From: Moritella sp. JT01
GTDB taxonomy: Bacteria > Pseudomonadota > Gammaproteobacteria > Enterobacterales > Moritellaceae
Assembly (NCBI RefSeq): GCF_001574435.1
Contig: NZ_LOCN01000006.1
Span: forward strand, 261,822-325,821
Direction of reading: 5' to 3'
Length of the DNA: 64,000 nt
Positions within the stretch are counted from its first letter, which is position 1. Each line of letters begins with the position of its first letter. The notes beneath the pieces were generated by a model that saw only the letters and a program-made list of their open reading frames with translations, did no database searches and had not been told where the DNA came from. The translations under genes were made by a program, and so were the position numbers. Of this stretch, positions 47,269-57,508 are shown piece by piece.

Positions 47269-47287
47269 TGATAAGAAAAATTTATCA
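47269..47287. promoter_or_regulatory. Candidate LysR operator between ridA and lysR
   Basis: TGATAA-N7-TTATCA dyad in the divergent intergenic region, with another TGATAA half-site at 47239-47244. Placement between a LysR gene and its likely target operon fits autoregulated LTTR control, but the binding site is inferred. Confidence 0.5.
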
Positions 47288-47333
47288 CCCTGCAAAAGTG
47301 TGATCACTAATATGTTTATAGGGCATTAAAGAT

Positions 47334-48227
47334 ATGGATATTAAAATACAACAATTGAGACATTTTGTTTTAGTCGTCGAAGAAGGTGGATTTCGCGCGG
47401 CATCGAATCGGGCGAACCGTTCTCAGGCTGCGCTGTCGACCTCAATCAAAGAACTTGAACGTACTTTAGAACAACCACTTTTTGAAAAAGGTAATAAATC
47501 AACTCTCACGCCTTTTGGTCAAATTTGCTTACCAAAAATCACGCAATTTCTGCATATTTACAAGACATTAAATAACGATCTACGCGCTGCGGCAGCAGGC
47601 CAACAGGGACGAGTTCGTATTGCCAGCGTACCATCAGTGGCAGCAAAGCTAATCCCTAACGTGCTGGGGCGATTTTGTAAGGAATACCCCAATGTTGAGG
47701 TCAGTTTAATTGATGATAATGCCGCTGGTGTCGAAGCAAGGTTACTTTCTGGAGAGGTTGATTTAGCATTGGGTAACTGTGCAAACTTGGAAATGGAGGC
47801 TGTGGACTTTACACCACTGATTGCGGATCCGATTGGCGTTGTCTGTTTAAAAGATAACCCGATAACAAAACACACTAACGGTATTGAATGGCGCGAATTA
47901 CTTGATCAACCCTTTATCCACAATGGTACTTGTACCCTGCTCGAACCCACAGCAGCACGGGTTCTCATTGATAAGGCGCTTTATTCAGTAGAGAATATAA
48001 CCTCTTTATTTTCAGTATTAAAACTCGGCATTGGCATAACCACACTGCCTAAATTCGCATTTCCCAACAATGAAACCGATTTGGTGTGGCTACCACTCAT
48101 CGATCCGCCTTTAGAGCGCCAAATTGGTATTTTTAGACTTGCAGATCATACAATTTCGCCCCAAGCACAAGCATTTTATAAATTATGTATTGAACACCTC
48201 ATCTGCTCCGATGAGCTTGATAGCTGA
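47334..48227 (+). CDS. LysR-family regulator of the BCCT/ALDH cluster
   Basis: 297 aa. The winged HTH (residues 6-64: QLRHFVLVVEEGGFRAASNRANRSQAALSTSIKELERTLEQPLFEK) is followed by a LysR effector domain. It is divergently transcribed from ridA, so it is the likely regulator of the ridA-ALDH-dipeptidase-BCCT genes. The effector is probably a pathway intermediate. Its stop codon overlaps an inverted repeat (48219-48227 with 48266-48274) shared with the convergent gene. Confidence 0.9.
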   Translation: MDIKIQQLRHFVLVVEEGGFRAASNRANRSQAALSTSIKELERTLEQPLFEKGNKSTLTPFGQICLPKITQFLHIYKTLNNDLRAAAAGQQGRVRIASVPSVAAKLIPNVLGRFCKEYPNVEVSLIDDNAAGVEARLLSGEVDLALGNCANLEMEAVDFTPLIADPIGVVCLKDNPITKHTNGIEWRELLDQPFIHNGTCTLLEPTAARVLIDKALYSVENITSLFSVLKLGIGITTLPKFAFPNNETDLVWLPLIDPPLERQIGIFRLADHTISPQAQAFYKLCIEHLICSDELDS

Positions 48228-48269
48228 TAAATCTATGGAGCATTTATCCTATTATTAAGGCGTTCTCAG

Positions 48270-48533
48270 CTATCTCGATATTACCAACGGTGAACTGTCA
48301 TTGTGTACTTTAGCTAATGCATCGTCCCACATGAGTCCGAAATCATAAAGAGCGTCTGAACGACTTCTAAAACGAGTATCAGCCATGAACATTATATTTT
48401 GGGTAACATAATCTCTGATACAAATTAAATAACCACAGTCCTCTCTTATACTAACAGCACCAAATATATATTCGTGATTACTGATTAATGTATAAATGAT
48501 ATGGACAAATTCTTTTCTGTGTATTCCTTTCAT
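48270..48533 (-). CDS. Small hypothetical protein
   Basis: 87 aa from the ATG at 48533, chosen because AGGTGG lies 8 bp upstream. Soluble; contains AVSIREDCGYLICIRDY and FGLMWDDALAKV. No family recognised. It is convergent with the LysR gene, and the two ends share an inverted repeat that could terminate both. Confidence 0.65.
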   Translation of the reverse strand: MKGIHRKEFVHIIYTLISNHEYIFGAVSIREDCGYLICIRDYVTQNIMFMADTRFRSRSDALYDFGLMWDDALAKVHNDSSPLVISR

Positions 48534-48631
48534 AGCTATTACCACCTAAGTTCTATTACCGAATATTGCAACTCTGAGTATACATACTCAACTATAGGTA
48601 AAAAATAGCTTTATCACAGAATTTTTTCTAT

Positions 48632-48678
48632 AAAAAAGCCCTCTCACATTATTTATAAAAAACATGCGATAAGGGCTA
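48632..48678 (-). terminator. Terminator after the nfeD-like gene
   Basis: On the minus strand AGCCCT...AGGGCT followed by TTTTTT. The loop is long (about 28 nt) and only partly structured. It lies 75 bp after the nfeD-like stop. Confidence 0.6.
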
Positions 48679-48752
48679 TATATCATATAGATTAGTTTAC
48701 TTAATCTAGTAATTTAATGTCTAAATTATGTCTTGCTTAGTCTGCTTAATGA

Positions 48753-49217
48753 CTACTCAATAATTAAAATAGTGCCATCCACTGCGACGATTTTAACTCG
48801 TAGACCTACCTCTCTGATTTCAACTGCCGCAGACTCACTTAAACGTGCATTCCAATTAATACCAGAATGGCGAACTTTACCACCATTGATAGTGACAGGT
48901 TCACTTACAGGTACCATTTGACCGATCATATCACTACTGGTGTCTGGTACGAATTTATCGCCTTGAAAGTGCTTAAGCGGTTTCCATAAAAGCAGCGTAC
49001 TAGTCGCCGTTAATAGTCCCACAGATAGAACTTCAAGTTCCCATCCTGCAATCACGCTCAAGTTAACTAATAAGCCAGTCGCGAGGCAACCAAGACTGAA
49101 AAATAACAGCGGACCACTTAAACCAATCACACCCAGTTCAACGACTAACGCAATCGCCCCAATAACATAAAGTAATTGATCGTGATTATTTTGTAAGTAA
49201 TCGATTAATGAATCCAT
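48753..49217 (-). CDS. NfeD-like membrane protein (YbbJ type)
   Basis: 154 aa. There are two to three TM helices (about 20-75) and a C-terminal OB-fold domain (about 95-154: DMIGQMVPVSEPVTINGGKVRHSGINWNARL, VGLRVKIVAVDGTILIIE). NfeD proteins partner SPFH proteins, here the gene immediately upstream (34-bp gap). The ATG at 49217 with GGAG at 8-bp spacing is preferred to the TTG at 49235. Confidence 0.9.
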   Translation of the reverse strand: MDSLIDYLQNNHDQLLYVIGAIALVVELGVIGLSGPLLFFSLGCLATGLLVNLSVIAGWELEVLSVGLLTATSTLLLWKPLKHFQGDKFVPDTSSDMIGQMVPVSEPVTINGGKVRHSGINWNARLSESAAVEIREVGLRVKIVAVDGTILIIE

Positions 49218-49251
49218 TTCGTAAACTCCATTCAATGGTTACCCAAGCGTG

Positions 49252-50226
49252 TTATTCCGATAATTTTAATGCGCTAGATATAGCAATCGCTTGCGCGACC
49301 GTATTACCTATATTCTCGCTGGTTTTACCGTCTGTTAATATGACAGAACCTTCCGCGGCAATGGCTTTGTGCGCCGCAATCGCATCTTGGGCAAGCGTTA
49401 AACGTACAGCTTGCTGCCCTTCACTGGTTATTGCTGCAGCACCAACCACACTTAACGCGGCAGAATCGGCATTAGCGACCAATCTAATTGCTTCTGCTTT
49501 ACCTGTTGCTTCCAAAATTTGTGACTCTTTACTCGCTTCTGCTGCTAATACCAGTTCTGCTTTTGCGGCTTCTGCATCGAGAACCCGGGCTTGTTTCAAA
49601 CCTTCAGCTTTGGTAATCGCCGCGGTTTTAACACCTTCCGCAGTCAGGATCACGGAACGTTTTTCACGCTCTGCAGTCATCTGTTTTTCCATGTCTTCTT
49701 TGATTGAGGTAGGTGGCGTAATGTCTTTAATCTCATAACGTGTAACCTGAACACCCCAAGGTTGGGTCGCATCCGTCATCGCGGCCAAAATACTCGCATT
49801 AATCTTATCTCGATTTTGGAAACATTGATCGAGTTCCATCGAGCCAATTGCATTACGCATTGTAGTTGTCGCTAACTGAATAACCGCTAATTTATAGTCG
49901 GTAATATTATTCGTTGCAGCAGACGCATCAATCACTTTCATAAACAAGATGCCATCAATTTCTAATGAAATATTGTCTTTGGTGATAGCGAGTTGTGACG
50001 ATATGTCTAATGATTGTTCTTTTAAGTTACGATCTGCAGCAACCTTTTGCACAAATGGAACGATAAAGTTAAGACCCGCTTGTAATGTGCCGCTATAGCG
50101 CCCAAACGTATAAATAACATAACCTCTATTTTGCGGAACAAAGAGTATGCCTCTTTGAATTGCGTATATAACCACAACAGAGATCCAAAGCCAGGGTGTT
50201 AATAGTATGTCAATTGCAGTTTCCAT
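49252..50226 (-). CDS. SPFH/stomatin-like protein (QmcA-like)
   Basis: 324 aa. One N-terminal TM (about 10-27), an SPFH domain (28-190: FVPQNRGYVIYTFGRYSGTLQAGLNFIVPF, PWGVQVTRYEIKDITPP) and an Ala/Glu-rich coiled coil (190-300). Such proteins form membrane microdomain scaffolds and often modulate FtsH. It forms an operon with the nfeD-like gene downstream, as QmcA-YbbJ in E. coli. SD AAGGA precedes the ATG. Confidence 0.92.
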   Translation of the reverse strand: METAIDILLTPWLWISVVVIYAIQRGILFVPQNRGYVIYTFGRYSGTLQAGLNFIVPFVQKVAADRNLKEQSLDISSQLAITKDNISLEIDGILFMKVIDASAATNNITDYKLAVIQLATTTMRNAIGSMELDQCFQNRDKINASILAAMTDATQPWGVQVTRYEIKDITPPTSIKEDMEKQMTAEREKRSVILTAEGVKTAAITKAEGLKQARVLDAEAAKAELVLAAEASKESQILEATGKAEAIRLVANADSAALSVVGAAAITSEGQQAVRLTLAQDAIAAHKAIAAEGSVILTDGKTSENIGNTVAQAIAISSALKLSE

Positions 50227-50625
50227 AAATTTGTATCCTTAGTATTTGATGTTGCTTTGCAACCATTAAATCATTATTGAGCGAAACGAATGCCAGTATT
50301 GAAATACAGCGTTAAATACACACGTCTCAGTATTATTTATTTAAACAAACAATACCTTATTGTAAGGCGTTCCAATAGTAAAAATCCTTATAAATGACAA
50401 CTAAAGTCTAATTTTATATCTATATTTAGATATTACATCCATAATTAGCATCGGAAATAAGAGCAAGAACACTCGCATTCGTTAATTCCAGCCTTAACTC
50501 CTCCGATGTTTAGTGAAATAAGGCTGTTTTGAGCGTAAACGAACATTTATATATTGAGACCTGACGCTTCGGGCAGTAATATAAGCACTTATTTGAAAGT
50601 ATGTATTTACTGTGTAGGGAATGTG
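50227..50625. other. Intergenic region with an inverted repeat
   Basis: No gene seen. CAGCCTTA (50489-50496) pairs with TAAGGCTG (50519-50526), followed by TTTT, a modest terminator-like structure on the plus strand about 100 bp before the acyltransferase. Divergent promoters for the SPFH and acyltransferase genes are presumably here. Confidence 0.5.
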
Positions 50626-51552
50626 ATGTCATTTATACGAGGCTGTTTAGCTTTTATCTTTTGGGTTATAAATTTATTGTTTTGGGCGACCCCCATCATT
50701 ATTTTAAGCCCAATCAAATTACTGCCAATTAAAGTACTACAGACTCTTTGTTCTTCATTGCTAGTTTGCTTTGCAAGTAATTGGATCAAGGTTAACGGGG
50801 TGATAGAACGCCTAATTCATCCAGTAAAAATTCATCTGCACAATGCTGATGTCGAACTATCTGAAAAAGAATGGTATATGGTCATTGCGAACCATCAATC
50901 TTGGGTTGATATCCTGATCTTGCAGCGTGTATTAAATAAAAAGATCCCCTTCTTAAAATTTTTCTTAAAGAAAGAACTTATCTTTGTTCCTTTCTTAGGC
51001 ATGGCTTGGTGGGCGCTAGACTTCCCGTTTATGCGTCGTTATAGCACTGCTCAACTAAAGAAAAACCCGAAGTTACGCGGTAAAGATATCGAAATAACAC
51101 GCAAAGCTTGCGCTAAATTCAAATCAACCCCTGTCAGTGTGATGAATTTTGTTGAAGGTACACGTTTAACCTCCGAAAAACATAACAAGCAAAAATCACC
51201 ATTCAAGCACCTGCTAAAACCAAAAGCAGGTGGATTAGCGTTTGCACTGTCTGCATTAGGTGATCATATTCATAAAGTGGTTGATGTTGCAATTTATTAC
51301 CCAGAACAAACACCCACATTTTGGCAATATATATGTGGTGAAGTAAAAGACGTACATGTACATATTAGCGTATCTGAAATTGATGCCAAGATGCGCGGCG
51401 ACTATCAAAAAGACCGAGCATTTAAAATTGGTTTTCAGCAACACTTGAATCAACTTTGGATAGAAAAAGACGCCATTCTAGAAACAATGGCGCAAAGTGA
51501 CTCTACAATAACAGATGAAAATAAAACCGTAGAAATCAATTCAACCAATTAA
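50626..51552 (+). CDS. yihG: 1-acyl-glycerol-3-phosphate acyltransferase-like (YihG family)
   Basis: 308 aa. An N-terminal TM segment is followed by a PlsC domain with the catalytic NHQSWVD (HX4D) near 93-99 and the substrate motif VEGTRLT near 175. The YihG/YihG-like group acylates lysophosphatidic acid. I choose the ATG at 50626 (SD GGGA) instead of an upstream in-frame ATG at 50554. Length and motif order match E. coli YihG (about 310 aa). The C-terminus has a polar tail rich in Thr/Asp/Glu. Confidence 0.88.
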   Translation: MSFIRGCLAFIFWVINLLFWATPIIILSPIKLLPIKVLQTLCSSLLVCFASNWIKVNGVIERLIHPVKIHLHNADVELSEKEWYMVIANHQSWVDILILQRVLNKKIPFLKFFLKKELIFVPFLGMAWWALDFPFMRRYSTAQLKKNPKLRGKDIEITRKACAKFKSTPVSVMNFVEGTRLTSEKHNKQKSPFKHLLKPKAGGLAFALSALGDHIHKVVDVAIYYPEQTPTFWQYICGEVKDVHVHISVSEIDAKMRGDYQKDRAFKIGFQQHLNQLWIEKDAILETMAQSDSTITDENKTVEINSTN

Positions 51553-51585
51553 TTCTGCTCTATATTCTCTAGACTGAATCCATCC

Positions 51586-51627
51586 TAAGCCGCTCTATTT
51601 TATTATTAGATATATAGCGGCGGCTTA
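51586..51627 (+). terminator. Inverted repeat after yihG
   Basis: TAAGCCGC (51586-51593) pairs with GCGGCTTA (51620-51627), with CTAT/ATAG pairing inside. No long T-run follows on either side. Confidence 0.55.
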
Positions 51628-51729
51628 ATTGGAATGACTAGTACGATAAAATAGCCTGAAAGATTTTGTATTGATATCATAACGAACCAACGGGCTATTT
51701 TTCTCGTTATCAGTCAGCTTAACTGTCAT

Positions 51730-53445
51730 TTAATAACATTTATTTGCCAATTTTAAATGCTTAGGGGTTTCTGTTGGACAAATTTTATAGACAAAGTCAT
51801 GCCTTAAACGGTGATATTGACTATCTTGAATATAGAAACACTTTTTCATTTCAGCTAATTCTTCATCACGGTAGCTTGCCAATGGTTTTTCAGCTTCATG
51901 TTGTTCGCGCACGGCACGTTTGTTAGCAATTAAACTTCCAAATTGAGCGCTATTAGCAAGTTCACTACAGTTCTGACTTAGCTGCAGGGTAAAATCTAAA
52001 TCATCGTTAGTAAAAACCGAATCCACAAGTCCAATATTAAGTGCTTGTTTGGCTCCCAAGGGTAAACATTGCTGTGTTAACAGCTGAGCTTGCTTTTCCC
52101 CAACACGTTTAGGCAGGCTATATGTCCAATATTCTGAACCGTAAAGACCCATAGATTTATAATGAGGGTTAAGTATAATACCTTCACGGGCAAAGACATA
52201 ATCACAGGCTAATGCGAGCATTACACCTCCAGCGCCAGCATTATTACCAAGTGCGGCAATCGTTAACTTGTCTTTGGTTTCTAGTACAGATTTAACAAAA
52301 TCATTAATCGCATTGATATTTAGCCAAGACTCTTGCGCACTATTTTCTGCTGCTTCAATAGTATTGAGATGGATGCCGTTACTCCAAAATTCATCACCTC
52401 CCATTAAAACGATAGCATTTATATCGCGCTGACAAACCTCATGATAAGCCTCAATAAGAGATTGGCACTGAAGCGTACTCATCGCGCCATTATGGAAATT
52501 AAAATATAAGTAACCAACATTATTCCTTTCCGAATAACTAATTTCTTTAAACGTTTTCAATTTATGATCCGCTAATATTGGCAACGCTAGTTCATCAATT
52601 TCAACGAGTGTTGGGCCTAACACCTCTGTAGCAGGAAGCTTAAAATAACTTTGCTGTTGATTTTTTTGCTGCTTAAGATGGCTGATCCAAATCAAACCAT
52701 CTTTAGTAGCAACTAAAATGGCTCCTCGACGTTTACCAATTATTTGCTTAGGTTTAGCATTAAAGGGCTTTCGCATTTCAGCTTCTATATGTACGCCAAA
52801 CAGATACACTTTGTTATGATTAAACTCGTCCAATACGCCTGGAAAACTATCGGCTGCATTAATTTTAGCAAGGACTTGTTCTGTCGTATCATTTAGCCAA
52901 TCAATAGTCCGTAATGGCTGACGCATTAAAGGCTTAAGCTCACCTCTTACATCATCATTTGAATAATTCAAAGCTTCAGGTTGAAAGTTATCTTGCTCTA
53001 AACAGGTAATTAATTGATCAACTAACTTTATAGCTGTATTTGATACCTCTTTTCGATACAAACTCGCTTTGCTTCCTTTCCGCATAGTAAAGTTATCCGT
53101 GACCCAGATATCACCAGCATCCATTTCAGAATCTGCCTGTAAAGCAGTAACACCCCATTTAGCCTGCCCTTCGATGATAGCCCAATCAAGCGATGAAGGA
53201 CCTCGGTCCCCTTTAATACCAGGGTGAATAATAATGGATAAATAATCACGCCATATATCTTCAGGAATGCGCTCTTTCAGAAATGGACACAAAATTAATT
53301 CTGGTTGAAACTGTGCGAGTGTATTCCGTAGTTCTAATTCGTTTACTGCGAAATTAACATTGATCTGGTGACCTTTATAACTTAAATGTTGCTGGACCCG
53401 TTGCGAAAGACCGTTAAATGCTGTGACTAACAATAGAATGCGCAT
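51730..53445 (-). CDS. hypX: HypX/HoxX-like protein (formyltransferase + enoyl-CoA hydratase fold)
   Basis: 571 aa. The N-terminal part (1-~200) is a formyl-THF-hydrolase/transferase-like domain (IHPGIKGDRGPSSLDWAIIE, ALQADSEMDAGDIW), the middle (200-320) a formyltransferase C-terminal-like subdomain, and the C-terminal part (~325-560) an enoyl-CoA hydratase/isomerase fold (AALGNNAGAGGVMLALACDY, GLYGSEYWTYSLPKRVG). This order is that of HypX/HoxX, which makes the CO ligand of [NiFe]-hydrogenase from formyl-THF under oxic conditions. No hydrogenase genes are in the window. SD GAGGAG precedes the ATG. Confidence 0.85.
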   Translation of the reverse strand: MRILLLVTAFNGLSQRVQQHLSYKGHQINVNFAVNELELRNTLAQFQPELILCPFLKERIPEDIWRDYLSIIIHPGIKGDRGPSSLDWAIIEGQAKWGVTALQADSEMDAGDIWVTDNFTMRKGSKASLYRKEVSNTAIKLVDQLITCLEQDNFQPEALNYSNDDVRGELKPLMRQPLRTIDWLNDTTEQVLAKINAADSFPGVLDEFNHNKVYLFGVHIEAEMRKPFNAKPKQIIGKRRGAILVATKDGLIWISHLKQQKNQQQSYFKLPATEVLGPTLVEIDELALPILADHKLKTFKEISYSERNNVGYLYFNFHNGAMSTLQCQSLIEAYHEVCQRDINAIVLMGGDEFWSNGIHLNTIEAAENSAQESWLNINAINDFVKSVLETKDKLTIAALGNNAGAGGVMLALACDYVFAREGIILNPHYKSMGLYGSEYWTYSLPKRVGEKQAQLLTQQCLPLGAKQALNIGLVDSVFTNDDLDFTLQLSQNCSELANSAQFGSLIANKRAVREQHEAEKPLASYRDEELAEMKKCFYIQDSQYHRLRHDFVYKICPTETPKHLKLANKCY

Positions 53446-53973
53446 GGTACTCCTCTAGCTGCATATTATGCTGATGAATTATGATTTTTTGCTGTAAGAA
53501 GCTTCTGTAGAGCATCTTCTAAAGCTAATTAATCTGCTTGGAATTAAACCGCAGATACCACTTACGAGGTACACACTAAACATTTTATTTCATTTAGCAA
53601 CAACACTTGCCTCTAACCATTTATTTTGTGAGATAGCTTTAATTTATTGCCAACGTTTTATCGTATTACCGCACTAAATTTAAGGTTAAATAAGGGGGTG
53701 TATTCCGGTGCTCAAAGCTCTCTATTTACGACCCAACAAGACACTTAACACTTAGATATCAAAAGCATAACAATATTACAACTACTGCTTAACACCTAAA
53801 TTTCACTCTCACTATAAATATTAAAGAAAATTAAACACCTATATTTAACAACACTTCCATTACTATCCTTACACTCCATGACACTTTGGTACAACCAGTC
53901 AGTTTATAGCTTAACTTTTGTTTCAACTATGTTATAAAACTCTAATCTACTTCAAAAGTATTAAAGGAAAATT
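53446..53973. other. Intergenic region between hypX-like and tpx
   Basis: 528 bp, AT-rich, no credible ORF. It holds the divergent promoters for both genes. No hairpin or repeat worth naming was seen. Confidence 0.5.
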
Positions 53974-54471
53974 ATGTCTACAGTTACATTTCAAGGTAAT
54001 CCAGTGAGTCTTTCTGGTACATTTGCTGAAAAAGGAACACAAGCACCGAACTTCACATTATGTGGTGCAGATCTAGCAGACATTACGCTACAAGATTTTG
54101 CGGGTAAGAACGTTATCTTAAATATCTTCCCTAGTATCGATACGCCGGTATGTGCGACAAGTGTACGTACATTTAATGTTGAAGCTGCAAGTAAAGAAAA
54201 TACCGTCGTACTCTGTATTTCTGCAGACCTACCCTTTGCAACAGGTCGTTTTTGCGAAGCAGAAGGCATTAAAGGTGTTAAAACTGCTTCTTTCTTCCGC
54301 GCACCAACATTTACAGAAGATTATGGCGTTAATTTAAACGAAGGCGCATTAGCTGGTTTAGCGAGTCGTGCAGTTGTTTGTTTAAATAAAGAAGGCCTTG
54401 TTGTACACAGTGAATTAGTCAGTGAAATTACTGATGAACCGAACTATGCAGCAGCGCTAGCAGCACTATAA
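53974..54471 (+). CDS. tpx: Thiol peroxidase Tpx
   Basis: 165-aa atypical 2-Cys peroxiredoxin that reduces alkyl hydroperoxides, using thioredoxin. The peroxidatic Cys60 is in [17 protein letters not shown] and the resolving Cys94 in [26 protein letters not shown] is also typical. SD AAGGAA precedes the ATG. Confidence 0.96.
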   Translation: MSTVTFQGNPVSLSGTFAEKGTQAPNFTLCGADLADITLQDFAGKNVILNIFPSIDTPVCATSVRTFNVEAASKENTVVLCISADLPFATGRFCEAEGIKGVKTASFFRAPTFTEDYGVNLNEGALAGLASRAVVCLNKEGLVVHSELVSEITDEPNYAAALAAL

Positions 54472-54746
54472 GTAGCATAAGTTAAGATCGCATTGAGCAA
54501 TTCATAATGTGCCCAATGCTTATTCTGTCCTCCCCCCATCAGATCAGACTATAAACCTTTAGCAAAAACCTCATTATCAATACTTCTAAGCGCTAATCTC
54601 GAATAAGAAAAAGTTAAGTAAACTTAGTAAATTTACATTAATTTAACGTCTTACCCCCTACAATTCATAAATTTAAGGTATCATACCTACAAATAGGAAG
54701 ACGTAAATAAGATGCGTTTTAATCATAAGTTAAGGATAAATAAGTA

Positions 54747-56276
54747 ATGAACAAAAGAAACGCTCAAGTCATGAATGAAGAAGTATCATTCGATGTACAA
54801 GATGAATTAGTTTCTACCACTGATACCCGAGGTATCATTACTTATGCCAATCCCACCTTCTGTCATATTGCGGGTTTTGAACTCGATGAATTAGTCGGTA
54901 AAAACCACAATGTCGTGCGTCATCCTGATATGCCCGCCGCTGCATTTAAAGATCTTTGGACAAATTTACAAGCGGGAAAACCGTGGCGTGGCGCAGTGAA
55001 AAACCGCTGTAAAGATGGTCGCTATTATTGGGTTGATGCCTTTATAACACCCATTCACGAACAAGGTAAATTAGTGGGTTATCAGTCTGTACGTAGAAAA
55101 TTAGCGCACAAAGATAAGCTTACCGCTGAACAGGCTTACAACAAAATTAATAACGGCAAAAGTTTATTTCAGTGGTATCAGCGTCCGCTCTTAAAACCCT
55201 TGTCTTTCTTTATTATCAGTGCATTGATCGTGTTCGCTAGTCAAGATATGCCTTACCTCAGTGTATTATTACCACTGCTGCCTTTTATTATTTTCCATAA
55301 TGAATTGATCACCGTTCCTCGCTATTTTGCTACCTTAAAGCAAAATTATGACAGTGTTTCTCGTTATGTATTCTCTGGATTAAAGCCTCAAGGTATTGTC
55401 GATTTCCAATTAAAAATGGAAAAAGGTAAGATCCAAACTATTTTAGGTCGTGTTGTTGATAGTAGTCGCTCACTTGGAACGGGGGCAGATAACCTCACCG
55501 CTGCAGCCCAAAGAGCGAAAGAAGGCGTTGAACAAGAAACGCTTGAGTTACATCAGGTCGCAACAGCTGTCACTGAAATGTCCTCTACAATTGCAGAAGT
55601 ATCTCAAAATACCTTATTAACATCGCAAAAAGTGCAAATTGCTCATAATGACTGTGAAAGTGCAACGCAAGCGATGTCAGATACTATGACCCAAGTCGGT
55701 AAACTCGCCATTGATGTCGCAGAGTCAGCGACATCAGCCAGTATGCTCTCAGAAGAAGCCAAAAAGATTAGCACTATCATGTTAGAAATTCGAGGTATTG
55801 CCGACCAAACAAATCTGCTTGCATTAAATGCAGCAATTGAGGCTGCACGCGCTGGTGAACATGGCCGTGGTTTCTCTGTTGTTGCCGATGAGGTCAGAGC
55901 ACTATCAACACGGAGCCATAATGCCACTGAGCAGATCCAAACCTCAATTAACGAAATTCAACAAACGCTTGAACAGTGGTCAATAACGATGCAACAAGGT
56001 AAAGAGTCTGCCGAGTTGTGTGTCAATGAATCTAAACGTACACAGACAATGATGCAGAATGTCTATGGGGCTATCACGGATATTTCAGACCTGGCAATAC
56101 AAATATCCACAGCCTCAGAAGAACAAAATATGGTGTCACAAGAAATCAGTCGAAATATCGTCAATATCAGTGATGCTTCACAACACAACCTACAACAAAC
56201 AGAGTTAGTTGAACGTGAAGCAGCCGATATTAACAATAACTCTAAATCACTGGCGGCGTTGGGATTAACCTTTTAA
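54747..56276 (+). CDS. aer: Aer-like PAS methyl-accepting chemotaxis protein
   Basis: 509 aa. A PAS domain (about 18-120; [36 protein letters not shown]) of the FAD-binding Aer type is followed by a TM hairpin (about 155-195), a HAMP-like segment and the MCP signalling domain (about 260-505) with the hairpin tip [36 protein letters not shown]. It would be a redox/energy taxis receptor feeding CheA. SD AAGGA precedes the ATG. Confidence 0.9.
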   Translation: MNKRNAQVMNEEVSFDVQDELVSTTDTRGIITYANPTFCHIAGFELDELVGKNHNVVRHPDMPAAAFKDLWTNLQAGKPWRGAVKNRCKDGRYYWVDAFITPIHEQGKLVGYQSVRRKLAHKDKLTAEQAYNKINNGKSLFQWYQRPLLKPLSFFIISALIVFASQDMPYLSVLLPLLPFIIFHNELITVPRYFATLKQNYDSVSRYVFSGLKPQGIVDFQLKMEKGKIQTILGRVVDSSRSLGTGADNLTAAAQRAKEGVEQETLELHQVATAVTEMSSTIAEVSQNTLLTSQKVQIAHNDCESATQAMSDTMTQVGKLAIDVAESATSASMLSEEAKKISTIMLEIRGIADQTNLLALNAAIEAARAGEHGRGFSVVADEVRALSTRSHNATEQIQTSINEIQQTLEQWSITMQQGKESAELCVNESKRTQTMMQNVYGAITDISDLAIQISTASEEQNMVSQEISRNIVNISDASQHNLQQTELVEREAADINNNSKSLAALGLTF

Positions 56277-56281
56277 GCTGA

Positions 56282-57493
56282 TTAAGGTCTATCTCGATGG
56301 CTTTTACCGTATAGATTTGAAAAAGGCTGTGCGGTAAAGCCGTGAGCAAAAATGCTCATGAGGATAGTAAGCGTCACAACAGCGTAAACAATATCAAAAC
56401 CACCAATATCACCGACGTTATGCGCCACAATCAACACATATAAAATAGAAGCAATTCCACGCGGTCCAAACCAAGCAATAAACACACGGCTTGCAAAGTC
56501 CAAATTTGTACCGATTAATGAAATCATCACAGGCAACATACGTAATACAGTCAGGCTCAATAATGCATAGATAACCACGTTCACGCTAATATCATGTAAT
56601 GTTAATGGTACAAACGCTAAACCAAACAAAAAGAAGCTAATAAGAATAAATAACTCCCCTTCGCTTTCTGCAAACTCTTCAATATGTGCTCGCGCTTGTT
56701 TACTGGTATTGCCAATATATAAACCCGCAAAAAAAGCAGCAATAAAACCATTACCTAATAATGCTTCGGCAAGATAAAATCCGAGAATAGCAAGGGCGAT
56801 GGGAATCAGGTTTTGATAGCTTTCTTCAATCCAGTTATGTTCGATTGCTTTATTCAATAATTTAGCACCAAGATAACCAACTATACCGCCGACCAACATA
56901 CCAAAGACGATTTGTTCGGCTACATACCAAATCCAGCTATAGTCATTAGCTTTGGTTAGCCCACTGGTTATCAATGCGACCACGGTTAATACAATGGGAA
57001 AAACAATGCCGTCATTTAAGCCACTTTCAACATTGATACTCGATCGGATCATGTTGGGGACTTTGAGGTCTGACACGACCGCTTTACCTAAGGCGGCGTC
57101 CGTAGGTGTAAGCAGTAACGCCAATAGGACCATATAAATAATCGGTTGGTCTGGGAACAACCATACCGCTACAGCAGTGCCTGCGATAATTGTCAAAGGT
57201 AGGCCAATAAAGAGTAATCGTGCAGGTATATGCCATGAACGTCGCAGTAATTTCAGGTCTAACAATGCCGCATCACTAAACAACACCAGTACTAACGCGA
57301 TTTCCACCAGCACAGTGACAAATTCGGCATCCACTTCAACAGCTGTAATGCCTAAACCAAACGGCGAGCAGATAAGCCCCAATACAGTGAATACCATAGG
57401 GCCTGATATATCAAATTGGGCGAGCTTTTTGGATATAAAACCATAGAACAACACGATTAAGGCAATAATCAAAATAACGACATGTTCATCCAT
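56282..57493 (-). CDS. CPA1-family Na+/H+ antiporter (NhaP-like)
   Basis: 403 aa with 12-13 TM helices. FSDAALLDLKLLRRSW, LTPTDAALGKAVVSD and NVESGLNDGIVFPIV are CPA1 landmarks (Asp in the ND/PTD motifs for ion binding). It exchanges Na+ or K+ for H+. It is 5 bp from the convergent aer stop and lies 15 bp downstream of a DUF4144 gene in the same direction. SD GGAG precedes the ATG. Confidence 0.92.
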   Translation of the reverse strand: MDEHVVILIIALIVLFYGFISKKLAQFDISGPMVFTVLGLICSPFGLGITAVEVDAEFVTVLVEIALVLVLFSDAALLDLKLLRRSWHIPARLLFIGLPLTIIAGTAVAVWLFPDQPIIYMVLLALLLTPTDAALGKAVVSDLKVPNMIRSSINVESGLNDGIVFPIVLTVVALITSGLTKANDYSWIWYVAEQIVFGMLVGGIVGYLGAKLLNKAIEHNWIEESYQNLIPIALAILGFYLAEALLGNGFIAAFFAGLYIGNTSKQARAHIEEFAESEGELFILISFFLFGLAFVPLTLHDISVNVVIYALLSLTVLRMLPVMISLIGTNLDFASRVFIAWFGPRGIASILYVLIVAHNVGDIGGFDIVYAVVTLTILMSIFAHGFTAQPFSNLYGKSHRDRP

Positions 57494-57508
57494 GACTAAA
57501 ACTCCGAA

